From positions 1 through 40,227 of the forward strand of contig JBAXGW010000042.1 in NCBI GenBank assembly GCA_037139195.1: a stretch of 40,227 nucleotides of DNA, given 5' to 3'. The translations under genes were made by a program, and so were the position numbers. This DNA comes from JBAXGW01 sp037139195 (lineage in GTDB: Bacteria > Bacteroidota > Bacteroidia > Bacteroidales > JAHJDW01). Shown piece after piece: positions 7,538 to 16,895 of the stretch. Each line of letters starts with the position of its first letter. Position 1 is the stretch's first letter. The notes under the pieces are model-generated. The model searched no databases. It saw nothing but the letters and a program-made list of their open reading frames with translations, and was not told the origin of the DNA.

Positions 7538-8011
7538 GTGATTAATCTGATTGGTTCGTACGAATGTAAAGTGGATACTAAGGGTCGCCTTATGTTTCCA
7601 GTTGCCCTTAAAAAGCAGCTGGCAAAGCATTTGAGCGAAGGCTTTATATTGAAACGAAGCGTTTTTCACAAATGTTTAGAGCTTTATCCTATGTCGGTTT
7701 GGAATTCCGAACTGGAACATGTGAATAAGCTTAACAGATTTGTAAAGAAGAACAACGACTTTATCAGAATGTTTACTGCTGGCGTTAAATTGGTTGAATT
7801 AGACACCACAGGTCGCTTGTTGATACCCGTTGAATTAGTAAAGTTTGGTAGTATCACTAAAGATGTTGTGCTTTCATCGTCAATTAATCGAATGGAAATA
7901 TGGGATAAAGACCTGTATGAAGCGATTTTGAACGATGAAAATGTTGATTTCGGTCAATTAGCAGAAGATGTGATGGGAAACTTTATTAATAGCAACGAAA
8001 ATGCCGACTAA
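7538..8011 (+). CDS. mraZ: Transcriptional regulator MraZ
   Basis: Double AbrB-like (SpoVT fold) DNA-binding protein of 157 residues that represses its own operon. The two half-domains carry the family signatures CKVDTKGRLMFP near the start and VELDTTGRLLIP in the second half. It starts at a GTG directly after the operator and promoter. The end overlaps rsmH by 11 bases, suggesting translational coupling. Length and position as first gene of the cluster are normal for the phylum. Confidence 0.95.
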   Translation: MINLIGSYECKVDTKGRLMFPVALKKQLAKHLSEGFILKRSVFHKCLELYPMSVWNSELEHVNKLNRFVKKNNDFIRMFTAGVKLVELDTTGRLLIPVELVKFGSITKDVVLSSSINRMEIWDKDLYEAILNDENVDFGQLAEDVMGNFINSNENAD

Positions 8012-8903
8012 TTACCACGTGCCAGTACTTCTTAGCCAATGCATCGAAGGATTGAATATCAATCCCGAAGGCATTTATGTAGACGTAACTTTCGGCGGTG
8101 GCGGTCATTCTCGTGAAATTCTCAATAAATTAACCACTGGCAGATTAATAGCCTTTGATCAAGATGCCGATGCTCACGCAAATACCATTAACGATGAGCG
8201 CTTTACCTTAGTAAAACAAAATTTTCGTTTTCTTAGAAATAGTTTAAAATACCTTGGTGCATTTCCTGTTGATGGAATATTGGCCGATTTAGGTGTTTCG
8301 TCGCATCAATTCGATGAAGGCGATAGAGGTTTCTCAATTCGCTTTGATGGAAAGCTCGATTTAAGAATGGATATTGGAAAAGGAAAATCGGCAGCTAGCT
8401 TAATTGAAAGCATCGACGAATACGAATTGATAAATATTCTTCGCTTATATGGCGAACTAGATAATGCACGAAGAATAGCTTACTTGATAATCAAGGCCCG
8501 AGAAGAAAATCCTATTGAAACAACGTATCAACTTATGGAAGCGGTGAAAGCTGTTGCACCTCGTGGAAAAGAAAATAAATTTTTCGCAAAACTATTTCAA
8601 GCACTACGAATTGTTGTAAACGATGAAATAGAGGCTTTAAGAGAATTGATACTCCAGAGCAATGAGGTATTGAAACCCAATGGCAGATTGGTTGTTCTAT
8701 CGTATAATTCGCTAGAAGATAGATTAGTAAAGAATTACGTGAAAAGTGGAAATTTTGAGGGAAAATTGGAAAAGGATTTTTATGGAAATATTCTATCGCC
8801 TATGAGTCAGGTTACTCGGAAGGTTGTAGTTCCTGATGATGCTGAAATTGAATTAAACAGTAGAGCAAGAAGCGCAAAGCTTAGAATAGCAGAAAAGAAA
8901 TAA
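8001..8903 (+). CDS. rsmH: 16S rRNA N4-cytidine-1402 methyltransferase RsmH
   Basis: SAM-dependent methyltransferase acting on C1402 of 16S rRNA in the ribosome P site. It has 300 residues. The SAM-binding motif VDVTFGGGGHSREIL is near the start, and the characteristic ADLGVSSHQFDEGDRGFS block and LDLRMD follow. The start ATG lies inside the end of mraZ. It is the standard second gene of the cluster (formerly mraW). Confidence 0.97.
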   Translation: MPTNYHVPVLLSQCIEGLNINPEGIYVDVTFGGGGHSREILNKLTTGRLIAFDQDADAHANTINDERFTLVKQNFRFLRNSLKYLGAFPVDGILADLGVSSHQFDEGDRGFSIRFDGKLDLRMDIGKGKSAASLIESIDEYELINILRLYGELDNARRIAYLIIKAREENPIETTYQLMEAVKAVAPRGKENKFFAKLFQALRIVVNDEIEALRELILQSNEVLKPNGRLVVLSYNSLEDRLVKNYVKSGNFEGKLEKDFYGNILSPMSQVTRKVVVPDDAEIELNSRARSAKLRIAEKK

Positions 8904-8909
8904 TAATTA

Positions 8910-9356
8910 ATGGCACAAAACACTTTTAGAAAACCGGTTGAGAAACCGAAGGAAAAGAAGAAGTTCAAATTCAAGGTAAAAACTCCGAAAATATCGGGCG
9001 CTAATACTATTGGAAAATTTTTGCAGTCGATTATTGATGGTAGTTTTTTAACAAGAGATAATTATGTTAAATCAATTCCTTTTCTGCTTTATGTCGTATT
9101 CATTGCTCTTTTATATATTGCTAACACGTTTTTAGCAGAAAGAACAATAAGAACTATTGAATCGACAAAGTTAGAACTAAAAGAATTGAGAGCTGAATAC
9201 CTGTCTCTTAAAACTGTAATTATGAAAGGTAAAAAACAGTCAAAAGTAGCTGAAATATTATTAAAGTCAAATACAAATATTAAAGAAGCAATCGCTCCTC
9301 CCAAAAAAATTGTTGATACAAAAAAAGCTGTAAACTCCGAAACTGAAAAAGAATAA
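8910..9356 (+). CDS. FtsL-like cell division protein
   Basis: Single-pass membrane protein of 148 residues in the position of ftsL. A very basic cytoplasmic segment (about residues 1-50, rich in lysine) precedes one membrane segment (about 56-75, PFLLYVVFIALLYIANTF), then a periplasmic helix likely to form a coiled coil, and a charged tail. This fits the FtsL_2 family of Bacteroidota, thought to act with FtsQ in the divisome. It begins 6 bases after rsmH, and its TAA overlaps the ATG of ftsI by one base. Confidence 0.8.
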   Translation: MAQNTFRKPVEKPKEKKKFKFKVKTPKISGANTIGKFLQSIIDGSFLTRDNYVKSIPFLLYVVFIALLYIANTFLAERTIRTIESTKLELKELRAEYLSLKTVIMKGKKQSKVAEILLKSNTNIKEAIAPPKKIVDTKKAVNSETEKE

Positions 9357-11497
9357 TGGATAATAAAAAACAAATATTAATGAGGATGTACCTGGTATAT
9401 ATATGTACCGGAATATTTGCATTGATAGTATTGTTCAAAGTTGGACATATTCAGTTTGCTGAAGGCGACATGTGGAAAGAGAAAGAGCAAAATAGAACCA
9501 GAAAGTTTATACGTATTGAAGCTAATCGAGGAGATATTTATTCAGATGATGGGAGTTTGATTGCAACAACTATTCCTAAATATACAATATATATGGACTT
9601 AGGGACATCTGCACTAAAAGACGAAATCTTTAATGAAAATATTGATTCTTTAGCATATTGTTTAGCTCAATGTTATAATGGTCTTGTCAAAGACAGAACA
9701 GGTAATTATGAGTCCTCAAAATCAGCTAAAACATATAAACGAAATATTATAAATGCGAGAAAAAAGAAGATAAGATATTACAAAATAAATGATATAAAAA
9801 TTGGTTATCTTGATTTAATAAAAATGAGAAAATTTCCAATTTTCAGATTAGGAAGAAATAAGGGAGGTTTTATTCCAGTTAGAGATACTTCTAATTCAAG
9901 AGAGTCTATATTTGGTATTCTTGCAAATCGAACTATTGGTTATGTAAATAATAACAGTGGTGCAAAAATTGGATTAGAAGGTGGTTTCGACTCATATCTT
10001 AAAGGAAGTAGTGGTTTCTGTCTGATGCAAAAAATTGGAGGAAACAATTGGATGCCATTAAATGATGAAAATGAAATGGAGCCAAAAGACGGAAACGATT
10101 TAATTTCTACTATAGATATTAATTTACAAGATGTTGCTGAACATGCTTTGATGAAACAGCTCGATTCTGTTGATGCCGATCATGGTTCAGTTGTATTAAT
10201 GGAAGTTGAAACAGGCGAAATTAAAGCAATTGCTAACTTAAAAAGGACGAAAGATGGTTCTTATAAGGAAATCTACAACTTTGCTATTGGAGAAAGCACT
10301 GAACCTGGTTCAACTTTTAAATTAGCCTCGCTAATATGTGCCATGGAAGATGGTTATGTTGATTTAGATGACATGGTAGATACTGAAAATGGCAAAACTC
10401 ATTACTATGGTAAAGAAATGAAAGATTCGCACGAAGGTGGTTATGGCAGAATTTCGGTTAAAAAAGTTTTTGAAGTGTCTTCTAATGTAGGAGTTTCTAA
10501 AATTATTTTCAAAAATTATGCAAAAAATCCTAAACAATATACAGATCGGCTTTATAAAATGGGACTTGGAACTCCACTTAATTTAAATATTCCAGGCGAA
10601 GGTTTTCCTATTGTTAAAACTCCAAAAAATACCAGTTGGAGCGGAACCACATTGCCTTGGATGTCTATTGGTTATGAGGTTCAATTAACTCCTTTGCATA
10701 TTCTAACATTCTATAATGCAGTAGCAAATAATGGTAAAATGATTAAACCAAAATTTGTTAAAGAATTAAGAAAAGACGGGAAACTTGTAAAAACATTTGA
10801 AACCGAAATAATCAATCCAAAAATTTGTTCGCAAGCAACTATTGACATGGCAAAGCAAATGATGGAAGGTGTGGTTTCTGAAGGAACTGCAAAAAATTTG
10901 AAAGATTTTCATGTAAAGATAGCTGGAAAAACAGGAACAGCGCAAATGAACTATAAATCTAAAGGGGTTGAAGCAATGAAATACCAATCTTCATTTGTTG
11001 GATATTTTCCTGCCGAAGCTCCTAAGTATTCTTGTATTGTTGTTATCAATAATCCTTCGGCCAAAGGCTACTATGGAAGCGTAATAGCTGGACCAATTTT
11101 TAAAGAAATTGCCGAAAAAGTGTATTCATCGCGAATGGAGATGCATAAAGAATTGCCTTTGGTAAAAGCTCCAGTAGGCATGAATATGAAAAGCGGATAT
11201 TTGTCAGATATACTTTTCATTGCAAAAGGATTGAACTTGGACGCTAGCAAAACCTATCAAGATGATGCAATATGCACAGCTAATTTAAATGGAAACTATG
11301 TTTCAACTAAGCAAGTGAAAATTAAAGATCATTATGTTCCCAATGTTGTGGGCATGTCGGTTAAAGATGCATTATATATGCTTGAAAATTCAGGATTAAG
11401 AGTGCTAGTAAAAGGTTTTGGAACTATTGTTAAGCAGTCAATTGCTCCAGGTACTTCATTCAGAAAAGGTCAAACAATAACAATCGAACTATCGTAA
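9356..11497 (+). CDS. ftsI: Septal peptidoglycan transpeptidase FtsI (PBP3) with PASTA domain
   Basis: Class B penicillin-binding protein of 713 residues that cross-links septal peptidoglycan. An N-terminal membrane anchor (about residues 10-30) is followed by the dimerisation domain and the transpeptidase domain. The active-site motifs are intact: S319-T-F-K322, S375-S-N377 and K525-T-G527. The C-terminus ends in a PASTA-like domain (VPNVVGMSVKDALYMLENSG to the end). It works with FtsW, encoded further along. It overlaps the ftsL-like gene by one base and is 7 bases before murE. Confidence 0.96.
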   Translation: MDNKKQILMRMYLVYICTGIFALIVLFKVGHIQFAEGDMWKEKEQNRTRKFIRIEANRGDIYSDDGSLIATTIPKYTIYMDLGTSALKDEIFNENIDSLAYCLAQCYNGLVKDRTGNYESSKSAKTYKRNIINARKKKIRYYKINDIKIGYLDLIKMRKFPIFRLGRNKGGFIPVRDTSNSRESIFGILANRTIGYVNNNSGAKIGLEGGFDSYLKGSSGFCLMQKIGGNNWMPLNDENEMEPKDGNDLISTIDINLQDVAEHALMKQLDSVDADHGSVVLMEVETGEIKAIANLKRTKDGSYKEIYNFAIGESTEPGSTFKLASLICAMEDGYVDLDDMVDTENGKTHYYGKEMKDSHEGGYGRISVKKVFEVSSNVGVSKIIFKNYAKNPKQYTDRLYKMGLGTPLNLNIPGEGFPIVKTPKNTSWSGTTLPWMSIGYEVQLTPLHILTFYNAVANNGKMIKPKFVKELRKDGKLVKTFETEIINPKICSQATIDMAKQMMEGVVSEGTAKNLKDFHVKIAGKTGTAQMNYKSKGVEAMKYQSSFVGYFPAEAPKYSCIVVINNPSAKGYYGSVIAGPIFKEIAEKVYSSRMEMHKELPLVKAPVGMNMKSGYLSDILFIAKGLNLDASKTYQDDAICTANLNGNYVSTKQVKIKDHYVPNVVGMSVKDALYMLENSGLRVLVKGFGTIVKQSIAPGTSFRKGQTITIELS

Positions 11498-11504
11498 ATT
11501 AAAT

Positions 11505-12959
11505 ATGAAGAGATTAAAAAACATATTAGACGATGTAAAAGTTTTAGAACTTAAAGGAAGTACAGACCTCCCCTTATCAGCTATACGTGTAGATTCAAGA
11601 ATTGTTTCATCGAATGATCTTTTTGTTGCTGTAAGAGGCACACAAACCGATGGGCATGCATATATTGAAAAGGCAATTGAACTTGGTGCAACTGCAATTT
11701 TATGTGAAGATTTTCCTTCAGTAATTAAATCAGATATTTGTTATGTTAAAGTAGCCGATTGCAGTTCAGCTCTTGGAATAGTTGCTTCAAACTTTTATAA
11801 TAAACCATCAGAAAATATTGCTTTAGTAGGAATTACAGGAACAAATGGAAAAACTACTACCGTTACTCAGTTATATAATCTTTTCAGAAGTTTAGGATAT
11901 AAAGTTGGCTTGATTTCTACCATTAAATATGTAATCAACGATACAGAATATCCATCAACTCACACTACTCCAGATGCAATTTCGCTAAATGCCCTTTTAA
12001 AACAAATGGTTGACGAAGCTTGTGAATTTTGCTTTATGGAAGTTAGCTCTCATGCTGTAGTTCAAAATAGAATTTCGGGATTGAAATTTAGAGGTGGAAT
12101 CTTCTCAAATATCACTCACGATCATCTAGATTATCACAAAACTTTTGATGAATATATAAAAGCTAAAAAAGGATTTTTCGATCATCTTCCAGCCAATTCA
12201 TTTGCACTTGTTAATAAAGACGACCGCAATGGAATGGTGATGATTCAAAATACAAAAGCGGCAAAATACACTTTCAGTATTCAAAATTTAGCCGATTTCA
12301 AAGGAAAGATAATTGAAAACCATTTAGATGGACAACTCTTACAATTTGATGGAACTGAACTTTGGTCGAAGTTGATTGGCGATTTCAATGCATATAATTT
12401 GCTTGCAATATATGCAACCGCTTTATTATTAGGCGAAGAAAGACTTCAAATTTTAACAGAGTTAAGTAAACTGGTTTCTGTTGAAGGACGATTTGAAGTA
12501 ATTCGTTCGAATGATGGCAGAATTGGTATAGTTGATTATGCGCATACTCCAGATGCTCTTTTAAATGTGATTAGTACAATTAATCAATTAAGAACTGGTG
12601 CTGAAACACTAATTACTGTTGTAGGCTGCGGCGGAAATAGAGATGCAACAAAGCGTCCAATAATGGCAAAAATTGCTGCAGAAAATAGCGACAAAGCAAT
12701 CTTTACTTCGGATAATCCAAGAAATGAAGAGCCGCAAGCTATTTTGGAGCAAATGCAAGTAGGAATCGACCCATCAACGATTAGAAAAGTACTTACAATT
12801 GAAAACCGTAAAGAGGCTATTAGAACTGCATATATGATGTCTCAACCTGGTGATGTAATATTGGTTGCTGGAAAAGGACATGAAAAATATCAAGAAATCA
12901 AAGGGGTTAAGCATCCATTTGATGACGTGAAAATATTAACTGAATTGTTTAACGATTAA
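11505..12959 (+). CDS. murE: UDP-MurNAc-L-Ala-D-Glu:meso-DAP ligase MurE
   Basis: Cytoplasmic ATP-dependent ligase of 484 residues adding the third amino acid of the peptidoglycan stem. The ATP motif GTNGKTTT is at residues 112-119. The amino-acid selector D403-N-P-R406 (TSDNPRNEE) is the form specific for meso-diaminopimelate, so this organism should have DAP-type peptidoglycan. All three Mur-ligase domains are present. Confidence 0.97.
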   Translation: MKRLKNILDDVKVLELKGSTDLPLSAIRVDSRIVSSNDLFVAVRGTQTDGHAYIEKAIELGATAILCEDFPSVIKSDICYVKVADCSSALGIVASNFYNKPSENIALVGITGTNGKTTTVTQLYNLFRSLGYKVGLISTIKYVINDTEYPSTHTTPDAISLNALLKQMVDEACEFCFMEVSSHAVVQNRISGLKFRGGIFSNITHDHLDYHKTFDEYIKAKKGFFDHLPANSFALVNKDDRNGMVMIQNTKAAKYTFSIQNLADFKGKIIENHLDGQLLQFDGTELWSKLIGDFNAYNLLAIYATALLLGEERLQILTELSKLVSVEGRFEVIRSNDGRIGIVDYAHTPDALLNVISTINQLRTGAETLITVVGCGGNRDATKRPIMAKIAAENSDKAIFTSDNPRNEEPQAILEQMQVGIDPSTIRKVLTIENRKEAIRTAYMMSQPGDVILVAGKGHEKYQEIKGVKHPFDDVKILTELFND

Positions 12960-12970
12960 AAGAAGAGACA

Positions 12971-14227
12971 ATGTTTTATTACATATTCGATTATTTAGAC
13001 AAAGCGTATGATTTCCCTGGTGCAGGAGTTTTTCATTATATTTCATTCCGTGCTGCTATGGCTTTCATTGGCTCAATGTTGTTCTCTTTATTTATTGGTA
13101 AAAGAATTATCAATATTTTAAGAAAAAAACAAGTAGGAGAAACTGTCAGAGATCTTGGTCTTGAAGGTCAAAATATAAAAGCTGGAACTCCAACAATGGG
13201 AGGTCTAATTATTCTTGCAGGAATTTTAGTTCCAACTCTTTTATTTGCAAAGCTTCACAACATATATATTATTCTAATGATCGTATCAACTGTTTGGCTC
13301 GGTTTAATTGGGTTTTTAGATGATTATATTAAAGTTTTCAAAAAAGACAAGAAAGGTTTGCATGGCAAATTCAAAGTAATGGGTCAAATAGGATTGGGTT
13401 TAATTGTTGGTTTTACTTTGTATTTCCATCCCGATGTGGTTATTAGAGAAAAAAGCGAAATGGCTAAAATTGTAGTCGATTCAAATAATCCGCTTCAAAG
13501 CATGGACGATAAACTTCAAAGCGAAACATATTCGAAAAAGGAAGTGAAATCAACAAAGACTAATATTCCATTTTTTAAAGAAAATGAGTTTGATTATGCT
13601 GTATTAATTAAATGGATTGGCGACGATTATCTTAAATATGCTTGGTTGGTTTTTATTCCAATCGTAATTTTAATTATAACAGCAGTTTCGAATGGAGCTA
13701 ATTTAACAGACGGATTGGATGGATTAGCCACAGGAACATCTGCCATTATTGGAGCAACGCTTGGAATATTGGCTTATGTGTCGGGTAATACTGTATTTTC
13801 CGATTATTTAAATATCATGTATTTGCCAAAAACGGCTGAGCTGGTAATTTTTATTGCTGCGTTTGTTGGTGCTTGTGTTGGATTTCTTTGGTATAATTCA
13901 TATCCAGCTCAGGTATTTATGGGCGATACGGGTTCATTAGCACTTGGAGGCATTATTGCAGTTTTCGCAATTGCAATTCGAAAAGAATTATTGATACCAA
14001 TACTTTGTGGAATCTTTTTAGTAGAAAATTTATCGGTAATGATGCAAGTTTCATATTTCAAATACACAAAAAAGAAATTTGGCGAAGGTCGTAGAATATT
14101 TAAAATGTCTCCGCTTCATCATCATTATCAAAAATCGGGTTATCACGAGGCGAAAATTGTAAATCGTTTTTGGCTTATCGGAATATTATTGGCAATTATC
14201 ACCATAGTAACATTGAAGTTAAGATAA
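12971..14227 (+). CDS. mraY: Phospho-MurNAc-pentapeptide transferase MraY
   Basis: Inner-membrane enzyme forming lipid I from UDP-MurNAc-pentapeptide and undecaprenyl phosphate. The catalytic aspartates are visible: D117-D118 (LDDYIKV) and D247 in NLTDGLDG; MGDTGSLALG and the PLHHHYQKSGYHE histidine motif follow. At 418 residues it is about 55 longer than the E. coli enzyme because of an extra hydrophilic loop at roughly residues 160-215, common in Bacteroidota. Its TAA overlaps the murD ATG by one base. Confidence 0.96.
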   Translation: MFYYIFDYLDKAYDFPGAGVFHYISFRAAMAFIGSMLFSLFIGKRIINILRKKQVGETVRDLGLEGQNIKAGTPTMGGLIILAGILVPTLLFAKLHNIYIILMIVSTVWLGLIGFLDDYIKVFKKDKKGLHGKFKVMGQIGLGLIVGFTLYFHPDVVIREKSEMAKIVVDSNNPLQSMDDKLQSETYSKKEVKSTKTNIPFFKENEFDYAVLIKWIGDDYLKYAWLVFIPIVILIITAVSNGANLTDGLDGLATGTSAIIGATLGILAYVSGNTVFSDYLNIMYLPKTAELVIFIAAFVGACVGFLWYNSYPAQVFMGDTGSLALGGIIAVFAIAIRKELLIPILCGIFLVENLSVMMQVSYFKYTKKKFGEGRRIFKMSPLHHHYQKSGYHEAKIVNRFWLIGILLAIITIVTLKLR

Positions 14228-15567
14228 TGAAAAAAAGAATTGCTATTCTGGGTGCTGGGGAAAGTGGCATTGGAGCAGCAATACTGGCTCAGCAGAAAGG
14301 TTTTGATGTTTGGGTTTCGGATAAAGGAAAAATTAAAGAAAAATACAAAAGCGTTCTTTGTAAGTATGATATAAAATGGGAAGAAGAAAAGCATTCGCTT
14401 GCTGAAATTCTTTCTGCTGTTGAAGTTATTAAAAGTCCAGGCATTCCTGATAAGGCCGAAATTATTAATGCGATAAATGGAAAAGGAATTTCGATAATTT
14501 CAGAAATAGAATTTGCAGGAAGATACACCAATGCTAAGAAAATTTGCATAACTGGAAGTAATGGAAAAACCACAACAACCAGTTTGTTAGGCGATATTTT
14601 GAAACGTGAAGGATTAAAGGTTTGCGTTGCTGGAAATATAGGAAACAGCTTTGCGTGGGAAGTAGCGAGTGGAAATGAATATGATTTTTATGTTCTTGAA
14701 ATTAGCAGTTTTCAGCTCGATGGAATGTTTGATTTTAAAGCAGATATAGCAATAATAACAAACATTACACCTGATCATATAGATAGATATGATTATAAAT
14801 TTGAAAATTATGTCAATTCAAAAATGAGAATTACGAGAAATATGACAGAAACCGAATCATTAATTTATTGCTACGATGATTTAGTGTTGAGAGAGCAAGT
14901 TGAGAAATTGAATTTAAAATGCCAATTATACCCATTTTCTATTAAACAAGAGCTTCTAAAAGGAGCTTATTTAAATAACGATATAATAATAATACAAACT
15001 AAAGAGAAAGAGGAACTAATGTCTATTGAAAGTTTAGCACTACAAGGGAAACACAATGTTTACAATTCGATGGCAGCTGGTATTGGAGCGCGATTATTTG
15101 AAGTTAGAAAAACTACTACAAAAGAGAGTTTTTCTGATTATCAAGGTATTGAACACCGACTAGAAAACGTTTTGAACGTTCATGGCATCGAATTCATCAA
15201 TGACTCAAAGGCTACAAATGTTAATTCAACTTGGTATGCATTAGAATGCATGAAAAAACCTGTTGTTTTAATTATTGGTGGCGTTGATAAAGGCAATGAT
15301 TATGAGTTTCTTAAACAAGTAGTAACACAAAAAGTAAAAGGTATTGTTTGCTTAGGAAATGAAAATACTTCAATTATTAAAGCATTTTCTGATTTAGGTA
15401 TTCCTATCGTTGAGACACAATCGATGAGAAAAGCTGTTAATACTGCTTATGTTATGGCAAGGAATGAAGATGTTGTATTACTATCGCCTGCTTGTGCAAG
15501 TTTTGATTTGTTCGAAAACTATGAAGATAGAGGTCGACAATTTAAAGCTGCTGTTAGAGAACTTTAA
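14227..15567 (+). CDS. murD: UDP-MurNAc-L-Ala:D-Glu ligase MurD
   Basis: Cytoplasmic Mur ligase of 446 residues adding D-glutamate. The open frame extends upstream to 14170, but the ATG at 14227 is chosen because it overlaps the mraY stop by one base and starts the N-terminal nucleotide-binding motif KKRIAILGAGESG correctly. The ATP motif GSNGKTTTTSLL and the VEHR-type block (IEHRLENVL) with NDSKATN are intact. It is followed by a 158-base gap, the first real break in the cluster. Confidence 0.96.
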   Translation: MKKRIAILGAGESGIGAAILAQQKGFDVWVSDKGKIKEKYKSVLCKYDIKWEEEKHSLAEILSAVEVIKSPGIPDKAEIINAINGKGISIISEIEFAGRYTNAKKICITGSNGKTTTTSLLGDILKREGLKVCVAGNIGNSFAWEVASGNEYDFYVLEISSFQLDGMFDFKADIAIITNITPDHIDRYDYKFENYVNSKMRITRNMTETESLIYCYDDLVLREQVEKLNLKCQLYPFSIKQELLKGAYLNNDIIIIQTKEKEELMSIESLALQGKHNVYNSMAAGIGARLFEVRKTTTKESFSDYQGIEHRLENVLNVHGIEFINDSKATNVNSTWYALECMKKPVVLIIGGVDKGNDYEFLKQVVTQKVKGIVCLGNENTSIIKAFSDLGIPIVETQSMRKAVNTAYVMARNEDVVLLSPACASFDLFENYEDRGRQFKAAVREL

Positions 15568-15725
15568 AAGCAGTTGAAAGTTACAAGTATAAAGTTAAAA
15601 GTTGCTTGATGGCGAAATAGTAAGGCCTCTAACAGCGTTGACTTAAAGGAGACGAACACACAAAAAAACAAACAAAAAGGGAAACCGTGCACCTTGCACC
15701 TTTTACCATTAACCAATAAAGTAGA
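15568..15725. repeat. murD-ftsW gap with possible degenerate inverted repeat
   Basis: This noncoding gap contains GTTACAAGTATAAAGTTAAA (about 15579-15598) and, near its end, GCACCTTGCACCTTTTACC (about 15690-15708), whose reverse complement resembles the left part imperfectly. Such AAAGTTAAAAGT / ACCTTTTACC arms look like a degenerate dispersed element. No promoter or terminator is clear. Confidence 0.35.
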
Positions 15726-16895
15726 ATGAACGGCATATTTAAAACATTTAAGGGAGACAAAGTACTATGGATGGTAGTTTTAATACTGTCTATTTTCTCG
15801 TTGTTAGCTGTTTATAGCTCCATAAGCACACTTGCATATAAATATAAAGGGGGTAATACTGCATATTATTTTTTCAAACACTTTTTCCTCTTAGCGTTTG
15901 GATTATTTTTAATGTATGTTACCCATCTTGTCGATTATAAGTATTATTCACGTTTTTCGAAACTGCTTTTAATTATAACAATACCATTGTTGTTTTTAAC
16001 ACTTATTATGGGAACCAACTTAAACGATGCTAATCGTTGGTTGACTTTGCCTGTAATTAACCTGTCATTTCAAACATCCGATTTAGCTAAACTGTCGTTG
16101 ATTATTTATTTGTCGAGGTTAATTGCAAAGAAACAAGATGATATTAAAGATTTAAAGAGTGCTTTCATTCCAATAATTTTGCCTGTAATTGCAGTTTGCG
16201 GATTAATTTTTCCTGCCAATTTTTCTACTGCCGCATTATTATTTTCTATCTCATTAATAATAATGTTTGTTGGAAGAGTGAGCATGAAGTATATATTCTC
16301 AACTGTAGCGCTTGGCGTTTTGGGCATTGGAATGCTTATAGGCATAGCCATGATTTATCCAAAGCTTTTGCCCCGTGCCGAAACATGGGTGCATCGTGTA
16401 GAAACTTTTAGCAGTGATGAAGTTAATGAAGATGCAAATTATCAATCTGAACAATCAAAAATTGCTATAGCTACTGGTGGCGTATTTGGCAAATTGCCAG
16501 GCAATAGTACACAAAGAAACTTCCTGCCTCATCCATATTCCGATTTTATTTTCGCAATTATTATTGAAGAATATGGATTTGCAGGTGGAATTTTAGTGGT
16601 ATTGCTTTATATGATTATGTTATATAGAGGAATAAAAATTGCATCGCAGTCTGACCGAATGTTTTCTTCGATATTAGTTATGGGATTGAGCTTCAGTCTT
16701 GTATTTCAAGCAATGATTAATATGGCAGTTGCGGTTAATCTGTTTCCTGTTACTGGTCAGCCATTGCCGCTTGTGAGTATGGGAGGAACATCATTATGGT
16801 TCACAAGTATAGCTATTGGAATTATTTTAAGTGTTAGTAGGTCGGTTGATAACGACGAATCTGAAGATGTGGAGGTGGCAAATGCAAAAGCGTAA
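15726..16895 (+). CDS. ftsW: Septal peptidoglycan glycosyltransferase FtsW
   Basis: SEDS-family polytopic membrane protein of 389 residues with about ten membrane segments. It polymerises lipid II at the septum together with FtsI. Family hallmarks include the N-terminal DKVLWMVVLILSIFSLLAVYSS and the conserved C-terminal VTGQPLPLVSMGGTS loop. The last 14 bases overlap murG in another frame. Confidence 0.95.
   Translation: MNGIFKTFKGDKVLWMVVLILSIFSLLAVYSSISTLAYKYKGGNTAYYFFKHFFLLAFGLFLMYVTHLVDYKYYSRFSKLLLIITIPLLFLTLIMGTNLNDANRWLTLPVINLSFQTSDLAKLSLIIYLSRLIAKKQDDIKDLKSAFIPIILPVIAVCGLIFPANFSTAALLFSISLIIMFVGRVSMKYIFSTVALGVLGIGMLIGIAMIYPKLLPRAETWVHRVETFSSDEVNEDANYQSEQSKIAIATGGVFGKLPGNSTQRNFLPHPYSDFIFAIIIEEYGFAGGILVVLLYMIMLYRGIKIASQSDRMFSSILVMGLSFSLVFQAMINMAVAVNLFPVTGQPLPLVSMGGTSLWFTSIAIGIILSVSRSVDNDESEDVEVANAKA

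Noticed and set aside
14170..14226. Upstream-extended murD start
   Set aside because: The extension overlaps mraY by 57 bases and precedes the normal MurD N-terminus; the ATG at 14227 fits the family and the operon overlap.
16831..16881. Upstream-extended murG start
   Set aside because: The internal ATG at 16882 has a Shine-Dalgarno sequence and the expected distance to the GGGTGGH loop.
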